Positions 1 through 5,318 of a stretch of DNA of 13,665 bases are shown here, in pieces. Under the pieces are notes generated by a model. The model was given only the letters and a program-made list of their open reading frames with translations, had not been told where the DNA came from and searched no databases. The translations under genes and the position numbers were made by a program. The stretch comes from DAIMZI01 sp036734025 (lineage in GTDB: Bacteria; Pseudomonadota; Alphaproteobacteria; Rhizobiales; Rhodomicrobiaceae), in contig DAIMZI010000031.1 in assembly GCA_036734025.1 (NCBI GenBank), positions 1 through 13,665 of the forward strand, written 5' to 3'. Position 1 is the stretch's first letter, and every line of letters starts with the position of its first letter.

Positions 1-1
1 G

Positions 2-172
2 AGCCCGTCCTACTTCACCCGCGTGTTCCGGCTGAGCTTCCTGGCGCCGGACATCACCAGGGCCATCATCCAGGGACGCCAGCCGCCCGGGTTCAGCGCC
101 ATCAAGCTGATGGGCACCGGCCAGTTCGCCAGCTGCTGGTCAGGGCAACGCCGCCAGTTGGGCTTCGACTGA
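2..172 (+). CDS. Serine recombinase, C-terminal fragment (cut by left edge)
   Basis: An open frame enters from the left edge and stops at TGA 170-172, giving the last 56 residues of a larger protein. It reads SPSYFTRVFRLSFLAPDI, then AIIQGRQPPG, and ends GQRRQLGFD. From family knowledge, this pattern (Y-[TV]-R-[VL]-x-R-L-x-F-L-[AS]-P-D-I, then A-I-L-x-G-R-Q-P, and a tail like W-x-E-Q-R-x-L-L-G-F) is the usual C-terminal helix-turn-helix region of resolvase/invertase-type serine recombinases of alphaproteobacterial mobile elements. The catalytic serine domain lies outside the window, so activity cannot be judged. Residues 31-50 are looser than usual: the expected W-x-E-Q is W-S-G-Q. It points toward a tRNA-Ser gene about 280 bp away, which suggests the edge of an integrated element. 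Confidence 0.7.
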   Translation, partial: SPSYFTRVFRLSFLAPDITRAIIQGRQPPGFSAIKLMGTGQFASCWSGQRRQLGFD

Positions 173-203
173 GTTCGTCGCAACCATCCAATTGTGGTCA
201 CCC

Positions 204-222
204 GCCGTCAACCTTCAACGGC
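204..222 (+). terminator. Small hairpin after the recombinase gene, possible weak terminator
   Basis: Arms GCCGT (204-208) and ACGGC (218-222) enclose a 9-nt loop, 31 bp after the recombinase stop, and are followed by an A/T-rich stretch (AGATTTAACTTT). The stem is only 5 bp and the T-run is broken, so the terminator role is a guess from position. The rest of 173-455 shows no convincing gene. Its only other structure is a 6-bp inverted repeat, AAAGTC (293-298) with GACTTT (306-311). Confidence 0.25.
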
Positions 223-455
223 AGATTTAACTTTACGGCGCCGCAGTCAGTAGAAGCATCGCACCTGCTCCCCTTGTCAACCGTACCGCACAAAAGTCGA
301 TAGGAGACTTTGGTCGGCGCACGGCTTGGAACAGGGCACGAAAGTGGTCTCTGAATTGGACGACAGATCTCCGGCCCGGGTAACCCGCGGAAACTACAGA
401 CAGAATAGGAATCCTGCCGCGAAAAAAATAAAATCGTTTAAAAACAAGGACTTGG

Positions 456-545
456 TGGCGGAGGGAGAGGGATTCGAACCCTCGAGACGGTTACCCGCCT
501 ACACGCGTTCCAGGCGTGCGCCTTCAACCACTCGGCCACCCCTCC
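456..545 (-). tRNA. tRNA-Ser (anticodon GGA)
   Basis: Read on the minus strand, the gene starts GGAGGGGTGGCCGAGTGG, has the anticodon loop CTGGAAC (anticodon GGA, reading UCC/UCU), a long variable arm as expected for class II tRNA-Ser, the T arm GAGGG-TTCGAAT-CCCTC, and the 3' acceptor strand TCCCTCC with discriminator G and encoded CCA. The 7-bp acceptor stem pairs with one G-T at its base. A second CCA follows directly (453-455), so the DNA reads GCCACCA. A T-rich tract lies just past the 3' end (minus strand, 450-421) and could help termination, although no strong hairpin precedes it. The length of 90 nt including CCA is normal for tRNA-Ser. The 3' end faces the recombinase fragment. Confidence 0.96.
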
Positions 546-593
546 GCAAATGCAATGAGACCGCGCCCCTTCCAGGGCCATTCGGAATGCCGC

Positions 594-621
594 ACTATAC
601 TGACGCAAAATTCCTGTGCAA
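594..621 (-). promoter_or_regulatory. Sigma70-like promoter of tRNA-Ser
   Basis: On the minus strand TTGCAC (616-621) is followed by a 16-bp spacer and TATAGT (594-599), 4 of 6 and 5 of 6 matches to the -35 and -10 consensus. Transcription would start near 587 and leave a leader of about 40 nt before the mature tRNA at 545. The position and quality fit a stable-RNA promoter. Confidence 0.6.
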
Positions 622-670
622 GCGGCTGCGCGCATCTCGTGCAGCCGCGTGTCCCGCGAAAGCCGGGCAC
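622..670. repeat. Two adjacent strong stem-loops abutting the tRNA promoter
   Basis: The first hairpin has arms GCGGCTGC (622-629) and GCAGCCGC (641-648), extended inward by GCG/CGT to 11 pairs with a 5-nt loop. The second begins at the next base: GTG (649-651) pairs with CAC (668-670), CCC with GGG, and GC with GC around a GAAA tetraloop (658-661), with one bulged base on each side. The first stem ends exactly where the -35 box of the tRNA promoter begins. No gene covers either hairpin. They could be a structured RNA, a bidirectional terminator or a protein-binding site; the sequence does not say which. The remaining intergenic stretch to 831 shows nothing I can name. Confidence 0.5.
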
Positions 671-831
671 AGCAGATCCAACAGGCCCCAGCCAGAGCGG
701 CCAGTGCCTGTGTCGCCGCCCACCTATTCCTCCACCCGCCGGTGATGCCTGCGCTGTCTGCTTCAGGCGCAAGCCACGCCCCTTGCGAACCACCGCTTCA
801 GCGCGTAAATCAAGGCAGGGAAACGAATTGG

Positions 832-1161
832 ATGGGCAGGCTTGACATGTGGCTCCTGCGACTGATCGGTGTGTGGCTGATGCTGCTGGCGTTTATCGCC
901 GTCATTTATGACGGCACGCGCATTCTGGCCGATGATGGTGCGCTGGTGTTCACTTCGGTGCTTGAACACTGGCAGGCTGTGAGCCCAGGCAGCCTTAGCG
1001 TCGCCGAAACCGCGGTCAGCGAGAATATCGGCGCATGGTTCTGGAACTCCGTCATCGCCGCGCTCATTGCCCTACCGGCATGGGCGGTCACAGGCGCACT
1101 CGGCGGGGGCATATATCTGCTCGGCTATCGCCGCAAGCGACTGGAAGTTTTCACGAACTAA
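832..1161 (+). CDS. Small two-helix membrane protein, function unknown
   Basis: The product is about 109 residues with two hydrophobic helices, roughly residues 7-25 (WLLRLIGVWLMLLAFIAVI) and 72-97, joined by an outer loop of about 45 residues containing a DGTR motif, and a basic C-terminus (YRRKRLEVFTN). I recall similar short proteins with the same layout (WLLRL start, YDG motif, RRKR-x-VF end) annotated as hypothetical in many alphaproteobacteria, so it is probably a conserved inner-membrane protein, but no function is known to me. Two starts are possible: ATG 832 (GGCAGGG upstream, 11-nt spacing) or ATG 847 (MWLLRL, preceded by GGGCAGG at 6 nt). The second is equally plausible and would give 104 residues. 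The frame stays open upstream to 616, but that part is not protein-like. Its 3' end lies 6 bp from the convergent next gene. Confidence 0.75.
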   Translation: MGRLDMWLLRLIGVWLMLLAFIAVIYDGTRILADDGALVFTSVLEHWQAVSPGSLSVAETAVSENIGAWFWNSVIAALIALPAWAVTGALGGGIYLLGYRRKRLEVFTN

Positions 1162-1167
1162 GGCCCA

Positions 1168-1920
1168 TCAAGTCGCTGAGCCAAGGCGATAAAGCTCGAT
1201 CGCCTGCAACACCAGCGCCCCGATGATGAGCGCACCAAGCAGCAGACCCGCACCGATCCATGCGATCCGCTCCATGGTTTGTGCCCGATTGACGGCATCG
1301 GGCGTGCATTCGGGGTGATCCCATGGCAGCTCGTTATGGATCAGGGCGCGGAATTTATTGCCCCCATCAACCACTCCTCGCTTGACCACTTGCACACCGG
1401 CACGTTGCGCCAGGTGATCAGCGACTTCATCCAGAGCCACGGCCGGCTCGGCGCTGTTCTCGCGCAGATAGCCGAGCGTCAGACGCTCACCATCGCGGTG
1501 CACCACGCTTACGGCGCGCATCATGGTCGGCAGCAGCAAATAGCGGTAGATTTCGCCGCGGGTCTCGACGGCCGTGATCTCGGAATAGGGCACTTCAATT
1601 TCGGTATAGGGGAAAAACGGCGTCGGACCGCGCCATGAAGGCAGCACCATGCGCGCGCGCGATTGGCCGAGCTCGAGTTCCATATGCGATGCGGCGAACA
1701 GGAAGACGCCGATGTAGAGCAGGATGATCAGGCCGAAGATGAACATCAGCCCGAACACCAGGGCGGTACTCGGCAGGTTGTGGGTGGCGAGCCAGATCGC
1801 GCCCGCCCCTGCATTGACGATGAAGAGTAGAAACAGGGCAAAGCCGACGCCAAGCACGAGGCGTAGACCGCGGCTGTAAGTGTAGATCCGGCTGGCGTGC
1901 TCCTGGGGCTGCTCGCTCAT
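1168..1920 (-). CDS. Integral membrane protein with a PH-like middle domain, function unknown
   Basis: The product is 250 residues from ATG 1920 (MSEQPQEH), chosen because GGAGAG lies 7-9 nt upstream. The frame is open a further 18 codons, but without a ribosome site. Predicted helices lie at about 19-43 (LRLVLGVGFALFLLFIV), 53-77 and 219-242. Between helices two and three, residues 79-180 form a soluble stretch rich in short beta-like segments (MELELGQSRARMVLP, IEVPYSEITAVETRGEIY, AVSVVHRDGERLTLGYL). This resembles the bacterial PH-like domains of membrane proteins such as the YdbT/DUF304 group, where a helix pair precedes a strand-rich domain. That resemblance is my inference from the layout, not a family match. 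The gene is divergent from msrA (147 bp between starts). Confidence 0.7.
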   Translation of the reverse strand: MSEQPQEHASRIYTYSRGLRLVLGVGFALFLLFIVNAGAGAIWLATHNLPSTALVFGLMFIFGLIILLYIGVFLFAASHMELELGQSRARMVLPSWRGPTPFFPYTEIEVPYSEITAVETRGEIYRYLLLPTMMRAVSVVHRDGERLTLGYLRENSAEPAVALDEVADHLAQRAGVQVVKRGVVDGGNKFRALIHNELPWDHPECTPDAVNRAQTMERIAWIGAGLLLGALIIGALVLQAIELYRLGSAT

Positions 1921-2009
1921 GGCGGTCTCTCCGATCGAACGAATGAACATGCGCCAGAACCTGAGCCCAGCCACAAGTTCCGGTCAACATCAAAATGCGG
2001 TGAGGCGCT

Positions 2010-2039
2010 TTGATGATGGCGCAAAACAGGCCATATTCT
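2010..2039 (+). promoter_or_regulatory. Possible msrA promoter
   Basis: TTGATG (2010-2015), an 18-bp spacer and TATTCT (2034-2039) lie in the divergent intergenic region 17 bp before the msrA Shine-Dalgarno. Both boxes match the consensus at about 4 of 6 bases. The spacing is a little long. It is the best candidate in the gap, but weak. Confidence 0.35.
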
Positions 2040-2066
2040 GAAATAAGTGAAATTCAGGAGGATATT

Positions 2067-2711
2067 GTGGGACTTTTTTCATCAACGAGGAAAATGACCG
2101 TGCCGAACGCGGCTGAAGCCCTGCCCGGGCGCGCCGAGCCGATGCGCACCGCCACGACCCATTTCGTGAATGGGCGCGAGTTGAAGGGTCCCTATCCGCC
2201 GGGTATCGAGCACGTGTATCTTGGCCTTGGATGTTTCTGGGGGGCCGAGCGCATGTTCTGGGAAGTGCCCGGCGTTTATGTGACGGCCGTGGGCTATGCG
2301 GGCGGGCCGACGCCCAACCCCACCTATGAAGAAGTCTGCTCCGGGCGCACCGGTCATACCGAGATCGTTCTGGTGGCGTATGATCCCGAGCAGGTTTCGT
2401 TTGACAGCTTGCTGAAGCGGTTCTGGGAAAGCCACGATCCAACCCAGGGCATGCGCCAGGGCAATGATGTCGGCACGCAGTATCGCTCGGCCATCTACTT
2501 CACCCGCCATGATCAGGGCGAGGCCGCGCACGCCTCAAAGCAGGCGTATGAAAGCGCGCTTAAGGCAAAGGGTCTGGGTGACATCACCACCGAGATCATG
2601 CCGGCGCCGGAATTCTATTTTGCCGAGACCTACCACCAGCAATATCTGGCGAAGAACCCCAATGGCTATTGTGCCATGCGCGGCACGGGCGTCAGTTGCT
2701 CGATCGCCTGA
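2067..2711 (+). CDS. msrA: Peptide-methionine (S)-S-oxide reductase MsrA
   Basis: This cytosolic repair enzyme reduces the S epimer of methionine sulfoxide, free or in proteins, back to methionine with thioredoxin as reductant. The catalytic motif GCFWG is at residues 55-59 (nucleophile Cys56). It is followed by the family signatures GYAGG (76-80), the TGHTE segment (95-99), NDVGTQYRS (133-141) and the YHQQYL region (189-194). Two C-terminal cysteines (202 and 211, in GYCAMRGTGVSC) match the recycling pair of E. coli-type MsrA. The start is GTG 2067, preceded by a perfect AGGAGG (2056-2061) at 5-nt spacing. ATG 2094 is an alternative that would drop nine residues. From GTG the product is 214 residues, normal for the long MsrA form with an N-terminal arm (NAAEALPGR). 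No msrB is adjacent. Confidence 0.96.
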   Translation: MGLFSSTRKMTVPNAAEALPGRAEPMRTATTHFVNGRELKGPYPPGIEHVYLGLGCFWGAERMFWEVPGVYVTAVGYAGGPTPNPTYEEVCSGRTGHTEIVLVAYDPEQVSFDSLLKRFWESHDPTQGMRQGNDVGTQYRSAIYFTRHDQGEAAHASKQAYESALKAKGLGDITTEIMPAPEFYFAETYHQQYLAKNPNGYCAMRGTGVSCSIA

Positions 2712-2752
2712 CGCCTTGCAGCGCGGTGCCCCAACGCCAGGATGCAAAGGCG
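2712..2752 (+). terminator. Stem-loop directly after the msrA stop codon
   Basis: CGCCTTGCA (2712-2720) pairs with TGCAAAGGCG (2743-2752) with one bulged base. Inside, GGTG (2726-2729 region) can pair with CGCC around a CCCCAA loop. The stem starts at the base after the stop codon. No T-run follows, so it may stabilise the 3' end of the msrA mRNA rather than terminate by itself. Confidence 0.4.
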
Positions 2753-2781
2753 CCCGAAGGCTAAAACGTCTCGCGCACGCT

Positions 2782-2801
2782 GGCGCCGTTGCGGCGCTTT
2801 A
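2782..2801 (+). terminator. Short GC-rich hairpin with T tail, possible msrA terminator
   Basis: GCGCC (2783-2787), loop GTTGC and GGCGC (2793-2797), followed by TTTAT. The stem is 5 bp and the T tail short, which makes this a weak intrinsic terminator candidate 70 bp beyond msrA. Confidence 0.4.
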
Positions 2802-2852
2802 TGCTCAGGCCGCGCCCGGTTGCAGATGCATGACATGACAACGCAAGCAAGC

Positions 2853-2888
2853 TTGCAGTCGCCGGCTTTATCTGTAACCTAAAGGTTA
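2853..2888 (+). promoter_or_regulatory. Possible promoter and palindromic operator upstream of the SDR gene
   Basis: TAACCT-AA-AGGTTA (2875-2888) is an inverted repeat with 6-bp arms and a 2-bp centre. TTGCAG (2853-2858) lies 16 bp upstream of the left arm, so the left arm could double as a poor -10 box with the repeat over the start site, as in a repressor operator. A second, perfect 10-bp palindrome, GCAAGCTTGC, lies at 2847-2856 and overlaps the -35 candidate. No regulator gene is in the window, so the binding protein is unknown. The rest of the gap 2889-3002 shows no other signal. Confidence 0.35.
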
Positions 2889-3002
2889 AGTCGCTTGCCA
2901 AAATGCGGCTATACCGGAGGAAACCGATCAACGCCCCGACCCATTCGGGCGTCAAAAGCTCGGCACGCGCCCTCCGGCGCGAATGCGGCTTTGGAGGACA
3001 CG

Positions 3003-3869
3003 TTGAGCGCGCTCAAAGACAAGACCTTGTTCATCACCGGCGCGAGCCGTGGCATCGGCCTTGCCATAGCCTTGCGTGCCGCGCGTGACGGCGCCAATAT
3101 CGCCGTCGCCGCAAAGACATCCGAGCCGCACCCCAAGCTGCCAGGAACGATCCACACCGCCGCCGAGGAAATCGAGCGCGCCGGGGGCAAGGCGTTGCCC
3201 ATCGTCTGCGATATCCGCGACGAGGCACAGGTGATCTCGGCCATCACGCGCACCGTGGACCATTTCGGCCAGCTCGATATCTGCGTGAACAATGCCAGCG
3301 CCATAAGCCTGAGCGACACGCTCGGCACGGAGATGAAGCGGTTCGACCTGATGCATGCGATCAACACTCGCGGCACTTACATGGTCTCGAAATATGCCAT
3401 TCCCCACCTGGCGCGCTCGGAAAATCCGCATATCCTGATGCTCTCGCCGCCGCTCGACATGAAGGCGAAATGGTTCGCGGGCCATCTGGCCTATTCGATC
3501 GCGAAATATGGCATGAGCCTTTGCGTTCTGGGGCTGGCTGAAGAACTCAAGCCGCGCGGGATTGCCGTCAACGCCTTGTGGCCGCGCACCACCATCGCCA
3601 CGGCAGCCGTCGCCAATATCGTCGGCGGCGAGCGCGTCATGCGCGCCAGCCGCAAGCCGGAGATCGTGGCTGACGCCGCTCATGTCATCTTCAGCAAGCC
3701 GGCAAGCGAATTTACCGGCATGTTCTGCATCGACGACACGGTGCTGTCAGAAAACGGCATGACCGATTTCGAACCCTACCGCGTCGATCCGCGCGTCGAT
3801 CTGATGCAGGATTTCTTCGTGCCGGAAGACAGCGTTGCGCCCGCGCCGCTGCGCGCCACCGGAAGCTGA
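3003..3869 (+). CDS. Short-chain dehydrogenase/reductase, HSDL2 type
   Basis: The product is 288 residues and contains a classical SDR Rossmann fold: cofactor motif TGASRGIG (12-19), NNAS (96-99), serine in LSPP (148) and the catalytic pair Y164-x3-K168 in AYSIAKYGM. The segments AAKTSEPHPKLPGTI (37-50) and VNALWPRTTIATAA match hydroxysteroid dehydrogenase-like protein 2, whose bacterial members are thought to act in lipid or acyl metabolism. The true substrate is not known to me and the sterol name should not be taken literally. The sterol-carrier domain of animal HSDL2 is absent, as is usual in bacteria. The start is TTG 3003, because GGAGG (2993-2997) sits 5 nt before it and the fold begins immediately after. 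The upstream open frame to 2895 does not look like protein. The next gene follows after 36 bp on the same strand. Confidence 0.88.
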   Translation: MSALKDKTLFITGASRGIGLAIALRAARDGANIAVAAKTSEPHPKLPGTIHTAAEEIERAGGKALPIVCDIRDEAQVISAITRTVDHFGQLDICVNNASAISLSDTLGTEMKRFDLMHAINTRGTYMVSKYAIPHLARSENPHILMLSPPLDMKAKWFAGHLAYSIAKYGMSLCVLGLAEELKPRGIAVNALWPRTTIATAAVANIVGGERVMRASRKPEIVADAAHVIFSKPASEFTGMFCIDDTVLSENGMTDFEPYRVDPRVDLMQDFFVPEDSVAPAPLRATGS

Positions 3870-3895
3870 AGGGCCTGCCGGCAAGAGGAGGCCCT
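3870..3895 (+). promoter_or_regulatory. Intercistronic hairpin that buries the only Shine-Dalgarno-like sequence before the deacetylase
   Basis: AGGGCCT (3870-3876) and AGGCCCT (3889-3895) form a perfect 7-bp stem with a 12-nt loop. The purine-rich GAGGAGG (3885-3891), the only good ribosome-binding sequence before ATG 3906, lies partly in the loop and partly in the 3' arm, and is 14 nt from the start codon, longer than usual. The stem begins one base after the SDR stop codon (3867-3869). No T-run follows, so it is not a standard terminator. It may tune translation of the downstream gene or end part of the SDR transcripts. Confidence 0.4.
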
Positions 3896-3905
3896 CACCC
3901 GCTCC

Positions 3906-4841
3906 ATGACAACACTCTACATCACGCATCCGATATTCTTGGAGCATGACACCGGCCCAGGCCATCCCGAACGCGCCGACAGGCTTCGCGCCATATCCCG
4001 CATACTCGAAGGCGAGGCCTTCCAGTTTCTGCTGCGCGCCGACGCGCCGCTTGCCAGCGAAACCGCTGTTGCCCGGGTTCATCCACAAGCCTATATCGAC
4101 GCGCTGCGCCGCCACACGCCCGAGCGCGGGCTGGTCCACGTGGATGGTGACACCGTGCTGTCGGCCAAGAGCTTCGAGGCTGCCCTGCGCGCTGCGGGAG
4201 CGGCGATCCACGCGGTCGATCAGGTGATGACCGGGCAGGTCCGCAATGCCTTTTGCGCCGTGCGCCCGCCGGGTCATCATGCCGAGCCCAAGAGGGCGAT
4301 GGGCTTTTGCCTGTTCAACAATGTCGCGATCGCTGCTGAACATGCCCGCAGCGTTCATGGCGCCGAGCGCGTCGCCGTGGTTGATTTCGACGTGCATCAC
4401 GGCAATGGCACCCAGGCGATGTTCTGGGGAGAAAAAGACCTGATGTATGCCTCCACCCATCAGATGCCGCTATTTCCCGGCACCGGGCATCTGGCCGAAC
4501 AGGGCGTGGCGGGTAACATCATCAATGCGCCTTTGCGCTCGGGCGATGATAGCTATCATTTCCGCGAGGCCTTCAACTCGCGGATCATTCCCGGCCTCCA
4601 TGACTTCTCGCCCGACCTGGTGATCGTGTCGGCGGGTTTTGACGCTCACCGCAATGACCCGCTCGGCGGGCTGGGGCTGACAGATGCCGATTTCATCTGG
4701 GCGACGCAAAAGCTACTTGAGATCGCGCAGGGCCATGCCGGCGGGCGGCTGGTGTCGCTGCTCGAAGGCGGTTACGATCTCCAGGCGTTGGCGCAGTCCG
4801 CAGGCGCGCATGTGCGGACCCTCATGGAGGGCGGCACCTGA
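3906..4841 (+). CDS. Histone-deacetylase-family Zn amidohydrolase (acetoin utilization / acetylpolyamine amidohydrolase-like)
   Basis: The product is 311 residues with the arginase/deacetylase fold. The catalytic motif RPPGHHA carries His124-His125. Zinc ligands are Asp162 and His164 in DFDVHHGNGT and Asp246 in SAGFDAHRNDP. The transition-state tyrosine is Tyr290 in EGGYDL. The N-terminus HPIFLEHDTGPGHPERADRL is typical of bacterial class II-like deacetylases. All catalytic residues are present, so it should hydrolyse acetyl-amide bonds, on acetyl-lysine, acetylpolyamines or a related small molecule; the sequence does not settle which. ATG 3906 is the only credible start. It is followed 29 bp later by xseB, an arrangement I recall as common in alphaproteobacteria. 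Confidence 0.92.
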   Translation: MTTLYITHPIFLEHDTGPGHPERADRLRAISRILEGEAFQFLLRADAPLASETAVARVHPQAYIDALRRHTPERGLVHVDGDTVLSAKSFEAALRAAGAAIHAVDQVMTGQVRNAFCAVRPPGHHAEPKRAMGFCLFNNVAIAAEHARSVHGAERVAVVDFDVHHGNGTQAMFWGEKDLMYASTHQMPLFPGTGHLAEQGVAGNIINAPLRSGDDSYHFREAFNSRIIPGLHDFSPDLVIVSAGFDAHRNDPLGGLGLTDADFIWATQKLLEIAQGHAGGRLVSLLEGGYDLQALAQSAGAHVRTLMEGGT

Positions 4842-4870
4842 ACCTTTGCGGCATGAGAAGGGATACGAAA

Positions 4871-5131
4871 ATGGCAAGACAGCCCCAGGCGGCTCACGCG
4901 GATATCAAGGACATGGCATTCGAGCAGGCGCTGAAGGAGCTGGAGCAGATCGTCAGCCGGCTTGAGCGCGGCGATGTCGAGCTTGAGCAATCCATCGAGA
5001 TCTACGAACGCGGCGAAGCTTTGCGCGAACATTGCGACAAGCTCTTGAAGCGCGCCGAAGCCAGGATCGAGAAGATCACCCTCAGCGCCGATGGCGCGCC
5101 ATCCGCCACGGCTCCCCTCGATGTGGAATAA
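4871..5131 (+). CDS. xseB: Exodeoxyribonuclease VII small subunit
   Basis: The product is 86 residues. The XseB signature is clear: MAFEQALKELEQIVSRLERGDVELEQSIEIYERGEAL, continuing into a second helix ending CDKLLKRAEARIEKI. The fold is a helical hairpin, several copies of which bind the large subunit XseA to form the single-strand exonuclease VII. The large subunit gene is not in the window. ATG 4871 is chosen over ATG 4853, because GAGAAGG (4855-4861) is then 9 nt upstream and the family motif starts about 16 residues in. The acidic/alanine-rich tail after residue 75 is variable in the family. The ispA gene that often sits between xseB and dxs in gammaproteobacteria is absent. Confidence 0.95.
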   Translation: MARQPQAAHADIKDMAFEQALKELEQIVSRLERGDVELEQSIEIYERGEALREHCDKLLKRAEARIEKITLSADGAPSATAPLDVE

Positions 5132-5318
5132 AACTGCCCGACAAGCCCCCTTTCGCAACATTTTCGAATAAGATCCTGTTCCACATCGACAGTTTCATAT
5201 CACCGCATTTTGCCTTATTGGCAGAAGGGTTTAAGCTTCGCTGGACCGATTATGGTCTGTCCAATCAGAAATGGCGTTAAACCAACGCCCCGGCAAAGAA
5301 TGGTTTGAAGTGAGTGCC

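Noticed and set aside
173..455. Search for a direct repeat of the tRNA 3' end (attachment site) between the recombinase and the tRNA
   Set aside because: No copy of the tRNA 3' end sequence was found in this stretch, so no attachment site is annotated.
326..745. Plus-strand open frame of 139 codons covering the tRNA-Ser gene
   Set aside because: It reads through a clear tRNA gene, has no ribosome site and has a low-complexity product.
671..831. Possible SRP RNA (ffs) near tRNA-Ser, as these are neighbours in some bacteria
   Set aside because: Neither strand contains the conserved SRP core around GGAAGGxAGCA, so no SRP RNA call is made.
2952..3683. Long open frame (243 codons) on the minus strand inside the SDR gene
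   Set aside because: It is the antisense shadow of a well-supported SDR gene. Its product is rich in His/Arg/Gly with no recognisable domain, and high GC favours long antisense frames.
5132..5318. Promoter or thiamine riboswitch before dxs
   Set aside because: No THI-box core (CUGAGA with ACCUGAUC) is present and no -35/-10 pair with proper spacing was found. Only a small GACC-6-GGTC inverted repeat (5244-5257 region) is visible.
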